In this document: positions 34,181-45,874 of the stretch, piece after piece
Layout of the letters: every line of letters begins with the position of its first letter
Numbering within the stretch: the stretch's first letter is position 1
Assembly: GCA_026119855.1 (NCBI GenBank)
Contig: JAOWBW010000483.1
Span: 868,001-932,000, forward strand
Direction of reading: 5' to 3'
From: Campanula takesimana
Lineage: Eukaryota > Streptophyta > Magnoliopsida > Asterales > Campanulaceae
Length of the DNA: 64,000 bases
The notes under the pieces: generated by a model
Databases searched by the model: none
What the model saw: the letters and a program-made list of their open reading frames with translations, nothing else
Told to the model about the DNA's origin: nothing
Program-made: the position numbers and the translations under genes

Positions 34181-35092
34181 AGGTTCTAGGGTCTTTTCAA
34201 AAGTCCATTATGGACATGTTTTCTTTTTACTTCCCCCTAAGCCTTGAAAGGCAAGTATGTGTAGTATGTGTCAAGATGATCCATGATTAGGGTTGTGGTA
34301 AAATCTTTTGAGTTTGTAAAAAGTATGAATTCCCCCCCCCATCCAATGAAACGTCTATTTTCCTTCTATGCTCCCTAGACTTGAGGCATTATTTTGAAAA
34401 TTGCTTTGTTTAATGTTGTCAATTGATTGCTACGTCCCTAAAATGATGAATTGACTTCTAAGCATACTAGTCAATGACGACTCATTAAGGACGAATGGAC
34501 CTAACACGAATAAAAACGCTAAATGCAAACAATTAATCTTGATGTGAATAAATGTTGTGATCAATTGGCATGAAGAAACCGTTAATGGCAAGCCTTCCCC
34601 GATACACATCCCCGATACACATTCCCCGATACACATCCCCGATACACCTTCCCGATGCAAATTCTGGATGCACGTCAAAGGGGCATCCCAAGGAAACAAA
34701 AAAGCAAGGATGTTGTTGCTCAGACACTAAGACTCAACCGTGGTCACACAGGCGCAGCTGACAAATGGCTCCCCAGACCTCCAAAGACGGAACCAAAAAC
34801 TGATAGATGTGGAAAAGGCCACGAATGAGCCAATGCCTAAAGTAGCAATTTGGGGCTAATGTTTCCCCTCTCTCTCAAAAAAAAATGAAAGGAGAGAAAA
34901 GAAATGAATGTATGGAAAGAAGGAAGTGAAATGAATATACGCGAAGAGGAAGTTTGCCTCAAAAAGCTCACCAAAGAGGGTTCACCCCAAAAGGTCCATC
35001 ACAAGGAGTTCACCACAAGGCAAAGCGATCTACATCAGCAGAGCAACAACATCCTTCAAAAGGACACCGACTTCAACAAAAGACGATCCATG
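34181..35092 (+). other. Tat-3 spacer after gag
   Basis: Where pol would lie in a complete element, no pol motif is found in any frame. A four-unit, roughly 16 bp array (CCCCGATACACAT) lies at 34598-34652. Some A/G-rich low-complexity sequence follows. Confidence 0.65.
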
Positions 35093-35160
35093 GCCGAACT
35101 ACGACGACCTGATCTCCTCAAACTGAGGGGAACGTAGGCAACCTTCGGGTCCGGTCACAA
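35093..35160 (+). other. Conserved Tat 3' block, Tat-3 copy (UUCG hairpin)
   Basis: GAACTACGACGACCTGA, then GGGGAACGTAGGCA, then ACC-UUCG-GGU at 35141-35150, a C(UUCG)G tetraloop. The block is shared with Tat-1, Tat-4 and Tat-5 although Tat-3 has a different antisense gene and no pol. Confidence 0.75.
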
Positions 35161-36209
35161 CATGAAACAAAACCATCAAACCATGGTCCTCTCAAAATGA
35201 CCAAATTCTCGGTCCCATCAATGACCGATTCCCCAGATACACCTTCTTCTTCCGATCTTGCCATTGATCGAATCTTAATCTCAATTGATCACAACATTTA
35301 TACATGATAAGGCTAATTACTTTTTATAATCCTGACTTAATAAAAAACATAGTCCATTCAAGCAATCATTTGATGATATTAACTAAGGCAAATTTCAAAT
35401 GTCTCGACAAGTCTTCTTTTCTACATCTTAAGAAAGAGCCAAAACACTGAATTTCTGTCCATAGGCTTCTTTCCTCAGAAAAGGGACTCACTCCCACAAG
35501 TGCCTATGTGTATTATCCCCCCTAGCAAGTGTGGTTCGCTCACATGTCTCGAGTCAAATAGACCACTCCCGGAGAGAGAAAAAGAGCAAGGGATGTCAGA
35601 TGGAAGATGAAAAACCCGAGAAAGGATTACTCACGCAAAGACGGGATGCGTTTCGGATGAGGAATAGGCCGCGCCCTAGCAAGGGATGGTTCACCCCAGA
35701 GATTGCCCGGAGCTCCAAAAAAAAAAAAGTGGTTTCTCACCTAGAGATTGAACCGGGGCTATCAAGCCATAATGGTACCTTTGAAAGAATCAAGCAAAAA
35801 AATCATGCTTTGGTAAACCGAGTCTAGGTCAAAGTCCAAGGTCACATTCCCCAAATAAATCCTCAGTTGGTTGAAATTCCCCAGAGGTCCCCAAAAAGTT
35901 TTGGTCAAAAAGTCAAACTTTGAGGTCCAACCGTACGGATGGTTTGTCCCTTGTAAAATTTTCATACCAGTAAACCATATCAGCAGATCTCCCACAAGTA
36001 AAACTCACTTTACTTGTTTAAAACCTGTCACAAAGTTGTCCCAGTCACGCACAGTTGAGTCTAAACACTTTTCCACAAACGAGGTCCCCCGCGACCCGAG
36101 CTATGCATAAAGGTGAATTTACAAAAGGAAATTCTAAACAAATGACAAGTTTTCTTACACATTGTTCAATAAAACAAAACAAAGCAAAGAATTGTTCAAA
36201 CAGGTACAA
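35161..36209 (+). other. Tat-3 spacer between conserved block and antisense PMD gene
   Basis: No gene recognised. A CCGTACGGATGGTTTGTCC box lies at about 35929-35947, the same word as in the Tat-2 and Tat-3 LTR promoters. This is the 3' flank of the opposite-strand PMD gene. Confidence 0.5.
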
Positions 36210-36936
36210 CTACTCGGAATCCGAATCCGAGTCAGGAGGAGGCAGATCAGAAAAACCTGGTCCCCGAGAAAAATAAGTACTAGGGTCAAAGTGGAAAAGA
36301 GACTCCGCCAAGCTCATGTCCCCACTGGCAGATGGCTGAAAGGAACGCCAAGAAGATTGGGAAGAAGTACCAGGACAATCAGTGGAAGAGGTTTCGGGCC
36401 GTTCCAAAGTCAAATGGGCAAACGGATCTGGAGCAATATTGTGTGTACCCGAAGCTCGAAGAGAATCCCGGAGAGATGATGTATCCACAGCACTCATGGA
36501 CTGGCTGCGGACGTAAGAAGGAGGCAGCTCCACGCTCGATGCCCTCTTGCGAGGTCTTTCCTCGCCGCTCACAGAACTCTGGCCCGGCACGAAGCTGTGT
36601 TCCCGCTGAGTTCCCTTGTGGGAACGACCCGTGAACTTCTTGAACCAACTCTTGGCCCGCCCCATGAAGGTAGGCCGCCGCAGTAACGCTCGCCCCGTAA
36701 CCTGTGGATGGAAATGAGACAGTTCAACAAAAGTGACCAAAATGAAAGAGGGTAGGTGTGTGAATGAAAAAGGATCATACCGCATCATCAGGAATCTCCC
36801 CAACTATGGATCCCCTCCGATAACAGACACGGCCACCATGTGAACTCGGTCGTCAGTGTAAATGAAGGAGTAGTCCTGCCACACTGGAGGAACCACCCCA
36901 GAGGCCACCACCTGTGGCGATCTCAGCCTCGTGGCC
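36210..36936 (-). pseudogene. Antisense PMD gene of Tat-3, 3' exons
   Basis: The C-terminal part of the gene that starts at 51991. The exon next to the Tat-4 insertion (36936-36781) keeps the frame of the exon on the other side (49790 onward), except for one TAG. A 79 bp intron (36702-36780) has GTATGA at its start and CATCCACAG at its end. The last exon is Ser/Pro/Arg-rich and ends in an acidic run PPPDSDSDSE. The tail may be a disordered regulatory region; its role is not known. Confidence 0.68.
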
Positions 36937-37978
36937 TGTAGACACCCCGCCTTGGACCGCTCGCCCCGATTGCACACTTGATTTTGTGTTTCTCCCTCTT
37001 TTAAGTGCTTTCTGTTAGTTTCTATTACTTTGGTTAAGTTCTAGACGGGCTTCGTTAAGTCCAGGGACTAAACTGAATAACAGTTCTAACTTTCTAGTCC
37101 ATTCTGTCAAAATTCGCCTTTCAGAGTCGCGCGCCTTCTCCCCTTGAGGCCAGACGCGCGCGCCTTACGCCGCCTAGGTGGGATGCGCTCACTTCTGGGG
37201 TGTGTCAGTTAGAAATTCTGCCCAAGAATCTCTCCCTTGCTCATTATACATGATTTTGCCCGGGAAAGATTTCTTGGAGACTCTGTTTGGCTCCAAAACA
37301 CACACATTTTCAACTATAAAAACCCCTCTAATCCATCATTGGAGGAGGACTTTTCCACCTTAGACTTTTCTCTAAACAAAGCTCTTGGCAATTTACAAAA
37401 GATATTCTCTCCAAGTATTCAACCTCTTCTTCAAGACTTTTTCAAGAGGTTCTCTTTGAAGGATATTATAGGTAAAATGTCTTAACTTTATTCTTTATTT
37501 CTTCTTCTTCTTCTTCTTCTTCTTCTTCTTCTTCTTCTTCTTCTTCTTCTTCTAATTCTTCTTCTCCTTCAATCACATGTGCAATCACCCCAAAACCATT
37601 TGGGACATGACACCAATGGCCCTTTCATTACATTGAATTGGCCTAGGAGTTATCTCCCTACATTCTAAACTATAAAACCCCCTTTTATCATCATTAAAAT
37701 AGGAAGAACACATCTATCTTTAAAGTGAATTATGAACAAACAAGACCGAGATTGCTCCGGCGAAATGGGTGTTTAAGTACTTCCCATTTCTAAACCTAAC
37801 CCCCGAACCCCTCATCCCAAAGAATCTTTGTTTTCGTAAATCAAATTAGGCTCATAAACATTAGGTTTTCTTACGTTCCTCAAAAACGTGGGTGGCGACT
37901 CTAAAACACAACTAGACATCCTAGGGTAATCCGCGCGCTCTGGCCTAAAGCCGTGGGCTCCGCCCCAGGGTATCCACA
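36937..37978 (+). repeat. Tat-4 5' LTR
   Basis: 1042 bp, TGTAGACACC...GGTATCCACA. TATAAAAA at 37315-37322 is the likely TATA box; three GCGCGC-type boxes lie at 37127-37190. A (CTT)n run at 37498-37555 makes this copy longer than the 3' LTR. TGGCGACTCT at 37893-37902 is a PBS-like sequence inside the LTR. Confidence 0.94.
37498..37570. repeat. (CTT)n microsatellite, expanded in the 5' LTR only
   Basis: About 17 CTT units here, against about 4 in the 3' LTR at 49350-49372. The LTRs were identical at insertion, so this gives a direct view of microsatellite change since then. Confidence 0.92.
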
Positions 37979-37979
37979 G

Positions 37980-37997
37980 TGGTGACTCCGCTGGGGA
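37980..37997 (+). promoter_or_regulatory. Tat-4 primer-binding site
   Basis: TGGTGACTCCGCTGGGGA, two bases after the LTR end, one base different from the Tat-3 site. Confidence 0.85.
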
Positions 37998-39282
37998 CAG
38001 CGTGAGGGTTAAACTTGTGTTTCTGTTCATAATTCACTTTTCTGGGCATTCTGGAAATTGATATGGGAAGCGCGCGCCTCGGACCTTTATGGTCCAAAGC
38101 GCGCGCATCCCACGTTACATTCCAGAATCGCCCGCCTTCCATGTGTTCTTCCCATTCTTCCTATTATTTCATGCTAACAAACATTGCAGGGGTTTCATTA
38201 CACAATCAGGACCAGGGCAATCCCCTGAGTCCATAAGTTTCTGATAATCTGACAGGTCAGCCCAGAAGCGGGCGCCTCCCATGAACAATGCGCCAGGCGC
38301 GCGCTTCCCACAACACCAGCCCGAGGCGCGCGCTTCTGGGACAATTTCCAGGACAAGAACAGGTTTCAGGGATTGAACAGAACAGTGGGGTGTGGGCACA
38401 GTTGCCTGCATCAGAGCAGAATTGGACCTTTGGACTGTCTTAATTTTGTGTTTATTTACCGGTCACACAGGTGATTCGGGAGTTGTAATTTACGTGCTTA
38501 TGTGTTTTTTTATCTTTTCTTTTCAAAAAAAAAATAATAATAAAAAAAAATTGTCAAGTGATAGACCTCACACTACATGCACAAGTCCATAACCCCAAAC
38601 CCGTCGAGGCCCGTCCTAGAAAGTTTCAAGCTCCACCCGACCTTGACTCTTTCGAAGCGGTCAACCTCAGCACATGGCGTTGTTCAAGACTACATGCCGG
38701 GGGTGACCTTTAAGCCTCTCTTTAGCCGAGCACCAACCACACAATTCTAGTTAGGGTCTAACACTCCGTGACCAAGTCGGTTTTCATGTACCGAGATTTC
38801 CCTAAACTAATGTTTTCAAATCATACATGCCAACTTGTTGATACGGACGCAATAAAAATCCGTCCCCAAAAGTGGTCATTTTGGACGGGAATAAAAAATT
38901 GGTCCCCGCATGTATGCTTTACTACATTGATTTAGTTTAATCCCGATACGTGTAGGATTCACAAACGTGATGGAATCCGATGAGTATATGGGACCGCGAG
39001 ATGGTCTATATACTAGTGTGACGATTCCATTATCTTCTTAGAAACCCCAAAAGGGACCCCGTCCCTCCGACTTATATATAAAAAAAAGAGTCTTTTTCTT
39101 ATGTGGTTCGAGTCGTGTGCCCAATGTGTGTTCTCAACCTCTTCATGGACCAAAAGTGTGAACCGAGACTGACAAGGGCTACTTCTCCAATTATAGGTCC
39201 GATTGGTACTCTCCGCGTCTACAGGGATTCATCCAACAGGCTTGTCCATGAACCGATCACTCCAACAGCTTCTACATCATCA
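37998..39282 (+). other. Tat-4 leader
   Basis: No gene recognised. It contains several GCGCGC palindromes (38065-38105, 38265-38335) like those in the LTR. The reading frame of gag is open upstream to 39103, but the first good Gag methionine is at 39283. Confidence 0.6.
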
Positions 39283-40882
39283 ATGGCCGGCGACTCCAGC
39301 ACCAACAACGCCATGACTCTCGAACAGCTCTCTGCCATGATTCAAGCACTCCAACAACAAGTCTCTACCCTTAACCAAGAGGCTCAAACCAAGGAGAGCC
39401 TATGGCAAGCTCATGTTGACAGTCAACAAGCGGCCCACGAGGCCGAGGTCGAACAATTGAAAGCCAAGCTCATCAAGCTCTCCAAGAATAAGGGGGCGAA
39501 CAATAATGAGGAATCCGAATGGACCCAAGGTTTGTTTGAAAGCCTATATGTTAGTGCTCGTACCAAAAAAGTGGGGGAGCCAAGCACCGAAAACAACAAC
39601 CACAAAATGGTCGATTCCATCATGTCCTACATTGATCAGAAATTTGACGGCCTCAACATGGTAAAAGGCTCCAGCACAAGCCTTTATCAGTCATCCATTC
39701 TCATGAACACGATGGCCGCTTTCCCCGACAAATTTAAAATGCCCGACATTAGCAAGTTCAAGGGCAACTCATGCCCGATGGCTCACATCGAGACTTACAT
39801 TTGGGCTATGGTTCCGAAGAAGGTCTCCCCAAAAGTGATGGCTCAATGCTTTCCTCACTCTCGAGGGGGCGGCAAAGGATTGGTATGCAACTCTCCCTCT
39901 CACTGTCCATCTTGATTGGGATGCCGCTATACTTGCCTTCAAAAATCAATATCAAGGCAACACCACTCATCGGCCCAAAAGGAAAGAGCTTGAGAATACC
40001 ACTCAAAGAGACAACGAGTCCTTCACAAGGAGATGGAATGACAAGCTCTCTAAAATTGTCAAGAGGCAAAACACGAAAGAGCAAATGGACATCTTCGTCA
40101 ATTGTCTCAAGATTGATCTCCGCACCCACCTAAGTGGGGCTTGCTACTCCGACTTCTCCCAAATGTATGAGGTGGGGGTACGCATGGATGACTTGCTCAA
40201 GGAGATAAAGAAAGCCACTCCTACTTTCCGTTACAAGGCCGCCTCTAGCTCAAACAAAGAGGCTTCTGTCAATACCGTTACTACTGACAAGGGGAATTAC
40301 AAAAAGGTCCCTCCACCACAAGGCAAGTGGTTCCCAAACGACAGCGTCTACACTCCTCTCAATGGCATGACCATCACCGAGGCCTATAAAGCTCTAAAGG
40401 CCAAGGGGTAAATCACTCCTCTCCAAGGGTACAAGCAACCACAACCGCTCCGTCCCAACCATGCCCACCACAAGTGGTGTGACTACCATCAATGCACCGG
40501 CCACCTCACCGAGGAATGCTTCTCCATCCGCAATACCATCCAAGACCTTATAGACAAGAAGGAATTCATAATCCCCAATGAAGGTGGTGTCAATGTAATA
40601 GAGGTAGGAGAGTTTGAAGGAACCACTCATTCGATCCCACTTGTGAATGAGGGGTCCGATGATATGAATAAACTTGACAATTCTTATTATGTTGTGACTT
40701 ATGATGAAGTTATGAGGGAAGTCTTAGAGAATAGGAAGAAGAAGCTCCAAGGGACCATGAATGTGCTCACCCGCAGTGGCCAGGTAATAGCGAGCGCCTC
40801 GGTTCCCACGAATACCGCAACCAACACCTCTTCTCAAAGATCAAAAGTACAAGATGCACCTGAAGACCCTTTATTGACATAA
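39283..40882 (+). pseudogene. Tat-4 gag
   Basis: From ATG 39283 (MAGDSSTNNAMTLEQLSAMI): an N-terminal coiled coil (LQQQVSTLNQEAQTKESLW), then the capsid start FPDKFKMPDISKFKG. A frameshift near 39860-39880 moves to frame 39771-40133 and then 40085-40411 (the track has DWYATL-type capsid sequence across this join). A stop at 40409 precedes the knuckle CDYHQCTGHLTEEC (about 40479-40520). The Gag end (YYVVTYDEVMREVL) runs to 40882. It would build particles and bind RNA if intact. Confidence 0.85.
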
Positions 40883-42740
40883 CTCAAGAAGACGTAAGCC
40901 AACATATCCATCTGGGACCTTATTGCATCATCAAAGAAGCACCGAGACCTCGTCATCAAAAACTTGGATGACACATCAGTCTCTCCCGACACAACTCCCG
41001 AAGACCTCACAACAATGATAGGTCACATTCACTTTGGCAATGTCATCACTTTTGCCGACATGGACCCCCCACCATTTGGGTCCAATCATAATGAAACCAT
41101 CTACCTCAAAGTAAGGGCAAGGGGGAGACCCATTTCGAGAGTTTTAGTAGACGGTGGTTCCGCACTCAACTTAATGCCTAGCCGAGTCATGGGCATACTG
41201 GGGCTCAAAAGCTCCGATTTACAACCTTCTACCCAAGTCATTAGAGGGTACGACAGCACTGCCCGTACAGTCATGGGAATACTAGAAGTTGATGTCGAAT
41301 TTGGGAGCATGATCATATCCGTCCCATTTCAAGTACTCGATGTCCCGTCTTCGTTCAACTTACTTTTGGGCCGACCATGGATCCATAGTTCCAATGCTAT
41401 CCCTTCCACTCTCCATCAGTGTGTCAAGATCAGAAATGGGGACGAGATAGTCACTGTCATGGCTGAGAATGTCACCATCCATAAAAATAAGGGACAACCC
41501 GTCCACCAAGTTCAACACGGGATAGAAGATTCCACTCTCTCCGGCGTCAACGCCATCGACAAAGAAGGGGGAAGTGGGCAATGGACCCTCCGTAATCCTA
41601 AGATCCTCCGCATGATGAGGAACATGAATCACTTTCCCAGTCTAGGCCTAGGGAAGCATCAACAAGGAACATTGGACCCCGTAGAGGTTCCTTTTATCAG
41701 AAACAAGTTTGGTTTGGGATACGAGCCTACCGAAGATGACTTAAAATACGAACAAGCGGTCAAGAATCAAAAGACCCGAGCTCGTAAAGAAGGTCAACAA
41801 TATGAAATCCCCAACTTGAGGCCTTACCGCAACATACTGAACGGTTATTTTGTTCGCCAAGGGGAGGATGTCCCGTACATGATCTTTCCCGAGCCATGGG
41901 TTAACAACAAGGGTGTCAGAAAGCCCGGTCTTGAGATCTTCACTGATTGTGAAATTCCAACACAAGAAAGGGAGCCTATTCCAATGTCACCCCGAGAGTG
42001 GTGGGGCAAGAAAGTGACTATAGAGTCCGAGATAGAGATTACCGTGGGGGAAAGTCTGTCCGATCTAGCCTCCATGTTCGAGGAATTTGCCATCATGGAT
42101 GATTGTCAAGTCAACGCCATCTCTGAAAACACAGAAATGGAGAGTCCATCTATCAGCGAGATCTAGCCAAGCTCCGAGCCAATCAACAACTGGTATTCTA
42201 CGAAGGGGCCCATGGTATCCGAGGAATTCCTAGTCCGAGAAATGGGTTGCATACCCCGCACATCAACAAAGGAAGAGCGGCTCACACTTACTTTCGAGTC
42301 CGAGAGTGTTTCTAATACCCTCACCCAAGAGGATATGGAGGCCATAGCCGAGCGTGTGTTTCCTTTCTTTGCTAATGAAAAATTCGATATTTCTGAGTAC
42401 CCCGAGATTGTAAACATCATAAATGATGAATTAACTAATAACGAACTTAATGAACAAGTTAATAACGATTCAAATTATGATGAATTAGACCACGAAAACA
42501 TAACATACCTAAATAAAATAGCTCAACAGGTTCGTTGTCGTGGTGAAAATAGTCCAGGGGCTGATGAGGAATTGCATGTTGTTAATCTGGGTACCGACGA
42601 AGAACCAAAAGAAACGAAGATAGGCAGCTTCTTTAAGGGGGAAGACAGAGACAGATTGACTGCACTGCTCAAAGAATTTTTGGATGTATTCGCATGGTCG
42701 TACAAAGACATGCCAGGTTTGGACAGAAAGGTCGTAGAGC
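40883..42740 (+). pseudogene. Tat-4 protease and protease-RT linker
   Basis: Frame 40964-42166 has the aspartic protease site VDGGSALNLMP (Asp codon at 41150) and the flap/end motif LLLGRPWIH, as in Tat proteases. A long linker follows (LGLGKHQQGTLDPVEVP). A stop at 42164 and a frameshift lead to frame 42212-42805, which has an acidic region and FAWSYKDMPGLDRKVVEHRI just before RT. The enzyme would mature the Gag-Pol polyprotein. Confidence 0.86.
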
Positions 42741-43500
42741 ACAGAATTCCGATCAGAGAGGACGCCAAGCCAGTAAAACAGAAGCTCAGAAAGATCAAAC
42801 CATAATGGTCCCTACAAGTCAAAGAAGAGATTGAAAAGCTCCTCAGTGTGGGTTTCATCAAAGTCATTGAGTATCCGACTTGGCTAGCCAACATTGTTAC
42901 AGTCAGAAAGGTAAACGGCAAGGTTCGAGTTTGTGTGGACTTCCGGGATTTGAACAAAGCATCCCCGAAAGATGACTTTCCGCTACCAAACATCGACATG
43001 CTCGTCGATTCGACTGCCAACTATAAAGTCCGCTCATTTGTGGACGGTTTTTCTGGGTACAATCAGATTCTCATGGCCGAGGAGGATCAACACAAAACTG
43101 CTTTCACAACACCGTGGGGCACCTTTTGCTACACAGTCATGCCATTTGGGTTAAGGAATGCTGGGGCTTCTTATCAAAGGGCCGTGACAGACTTGTTCCA
43201 TGACATGATTCACAAGGAAATTGAGGTCTATGTGGACGACATGATCATTCACTCTAAAGGGACCGACGGTCAAAATTTGATCGATCTCCGCAAGTTCTTC
43301 GAAAGGCTTCGTCAACACAAGATGAGGCTCAATCCCGCAAAGTGAACTTTTGGGGTTATCCAAGGAAAAGTTCTTGGCTACATGGTCACAGAAAGGGGTA
43401 TTGAAGCAGATCTCTCAAAAATCAAGGCAATCATTGACATGCCTCCTCCCAAAGACGCAGAAAGAAATCAAAGGTTTCATGGGCGGACTTGAATACATCA
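42741..43500 (+). pseudogene. Tat-4 reverse transcriptase
   Basis: RT motifs in order: KEEIEKLLSVGFI, VRKVNGKVRVCVDFRDLN, DGFSGYNQI, TPWGTFCYTVMPFGLRNAG, and EVYVDDMIIHSK with the YVDD site at 43229-43240. A TAA lies at 42803 before the first motif and a TGA at 43343 after NPAK. A frameshift near 43450 precedes KEIKGFMGGLEYISRFV. Confidence 0.9.
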
Positions 43501-44480
43501 GTCGGTTTGTGCACCAACTCACTTCCATGTGTGAGCCGATCTTCAAGCTACTCAAGAAGGATGTGGCTCTAGAATGGATCGATGCTTGCCAAGAAGCCTT
43601 CGACCAAGTAAAGCATTACTTGACGTGCCCTCCAGTTTTGGTTCCACCGCACAAAGAGAAGCCTCTCTTGCTCTATCTCACTGTCAATGATGAAGCCCTA
43701 GGGGCTATGTTAGCACAAGAACAACGAGACTCCACAAAAGAGAATGCTATCTACTTTGTCAGCCGCCGGTTTCAAGGGGCTGAGAAGAACTACTTTGTCT
43801 TAGAAAAGTCTTGTGCGGCATTGGTTTGGGTTACTCAAAAGCTCAAGCATTACATGGAAGCCTTCCGAATCAAGTTGGTAGCAAAAGTGGACCCGCTCTG
43901 CTACATCTTTGAGAAGCCCTTCATGTCAACAAGAATAGCTAAATGGTACTTCATGCTCGCCGGCTACGATATCACTTACGTCACACTCAAATCCATCAGG
44001 GGGAAAGTGTTCAGTGATCAGCTTGCTGAATTTCCGTGTGACGAAGTGAAGAGGGAAGATGTACAGTTCCCCGATGAGCATTTAATTTGTGCTACAATAG
44101 AGGAAGATAAGTGGCAACTTTTTTTTTGATGGCACGGACAATAAGCATGGATATGGCATAGGGATGTTACTTGTTGATCCAAAGGACATCTATACTCCAA
44201 TTGCTATCCGCCTCGAATTTGAGTCCACCAACAACATCGCCGAGTACGAAGCATGCATAGCGGGGCTTGAAGCGGCCCTCGAGAGAAATGTCACGAGCTT
44301 AGAGGTATTTGGTGATTCCTTACTCATCATCAATCAGACATCTGGAAAATGGAAGATTCAGGACTCAACTCTACAATGGTATGGTCAACATCTCGAGGAG
44401 TTGGTTGAACAGTTTCAAGAAATCACCCTTCAACTACCTGCCAAGGGACAAGAACCGTTTCGCTGATGCACTAGCCACCA
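43460..44480 (+). pseudogene. Tat-4 RNase H and second, archaeal-type RNase H
   Basis: First RNase H (frame 43350-44129): LLLYLTVNDEALGAMLAQE, AIYFVSRRF, YFVLEKSCAALVW. A shift at about 44125 then gives the second RNase H in frame 44164-44466: GIGMLLVDPKDIYTPIAI, NNIAEYEACIAGLEAAL, VFGDSLLIINQ. Two RNase H domains in this order are typical of the Tat lineage. Another shift at about 44430 leads to the integrase frame. Confidence 0.9.
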
Positions 44481-45745
44481 TTGCTTCACTGGTCGAAATG
44501 CCTGAGGGAAAAATGGTGAAGTCCTTTAAAATCTCCCGAAGGAACAGTCCGGCTTACTGCATGAGTATCAAGATCAACGAGGTCCAAGCAAACTCTCCGT
44601 GGTATTCAGATATCATGAATTTTCTCAGGAATGGCACTTATCCCGAGAATAGCAATAAGAAGTCTCAGATGGCGTTGCAAAGGCTAGCCTCTCGATATGT
44701 ACTGATTGGAGACCGAGTCTACAAAAGGCACCACGAAGGGATCAATCTCCTATGCGTAAATGAGACTGAAGCTCAAGAAATAATGCACGAGATCCATGAA
44801 GGTGAATGTGGGCCCCACATGAACGGGTATATGTTGACCAAGAAGATACTCCGCATGGGTTATTATTGGAGTACCATAGAAAGAGACTGCATCGAGAAAG
44901 TCAAAAAGTGCGCCAAATGCCAATTCTATGCCAACCTACAGCATGCTCCACCCTCACAACTTTACAACATGACCACGCTATGGCCTTTCTCTTGTTGGGG
45001 CATAAACATCATCGGCAAAGTTCACCCTACTGGCAGCAACGGACAATCATTCGTCCTAGTAGACGTGGACTATTTCACAAAATGGGTCGAAGCACAGGCT
45101 TACCGGGTTCTCAACGCCAAGAAAGTGGCCGAATTCGTAAAGACCCACATCATGTGCTGGTACGGTATTCCTCATGAAATCATCTCAGACAATGGTTCTC
45201 ACTTTGAGAAAGAGATGGACGCGCTCCTGGTAGAATACAAAATTTCCAAGCACAAGTCATCTCCATACCGCCCTCAAGCAAATGGCGCGGTCGAAGCAGC
45301 TAATAAGACAATCGAGACCATTATGAAGAAAATGGCCTCCACTGGAAGGGATTGGCCCGAAAAGCTACCTCTAGCATTGTGGGGCTACCGCACGTCAATA
45401 TGGACAGCAACTGGAGAAACGCCTTATGCACTGGTGTATGGTTCCGAAGCTGTACTCGACGAGAAAAGTCTAAAGGCACTCGAACGTACGAGAGCCTATC
45501 AAAAAAGAATGGCAAGGGCTTTCAACAAAAAGGTGAAGCCTCGAAACATCAATGGGGAGGATTTGGTCTTAAGACAACATCCTCCTAACGCCATGAACCC
45601 CCATGGAAAATGGGGACCCCGATGGATCAGTCCGTACGTGGTCAAGAAGATACTAAACGGCGGTGCAGTCCGACTCGTGGATTTAGATGGAGATCAGCTG
45701 CCAAAGGAAGTCAACCTCGATAAGCTGAAGAGATTCTACGCTTAA
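44430..45745 (+). pseudogene. Tat-4 integrase (catalytic Asp to Asn, 33-residue deletion)
   Basis: Frame 44309-45745 contains the end of the second RNase H, the HHCC finger (HEIHEGECGPHMNG, CAKCQ), and the core with WGINIIG, IISDNGSHF and PQANGAVEAANKT. The first catalytic residue is Asn (AAC at 45005-45007); Tat-5 has Asp there. After SEAVL (about 45457) 33 residues present in Tat-5 are missing in frame. The C-terminal GPRWISPYVVKKIL and DQLPKEVNLDKLK match Tat-5. Open, but not expected to be active. Confidence 0.9.
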
Positions 45746-45779
45746 TAAACGAAGACCATTAAAAAAAAAAAAAAACTCG

Positions 45780-45874
45780 CTAGGTTGAAAACCCGCAAGG
45801 GCGGCCTAGGAAAAAATTAGAGCACGTGCAAAAAAAGAAACTCGCTAGATTGAAAACCCGAAAGGGCGGTGTAG
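45780..45874 (+). other. Paired GNRA-loop hairpins, Tat-4 copy
   Basis: Hairpins at 45780-45809 (loop GCAA) and 45845-45874 (loop GAAA), 34 bp after the pol stop. Lower-stem arms are CUAGGUUG/CGGCCUAG and CUAGAUUG/CGGUGUAG; the second has G-C changed to A-U at pair 5 and one G-G mismatch. The A4 bulge and CCC/GGG upper stem are kept. CAGGGTGCAC follows the second hairpin, as in Tat-5. Confidence 0.78.

Noticed and set aside
45780..45874. Bacterial-type rho-independent terminators or transfer RNA
   Set aside because: Hairpins with nearby A/T runs suggest terminators, but this is a plant nuclear element. The fold has a fixed A-bulge and GNRA loop, and no cloverleaf can be made.
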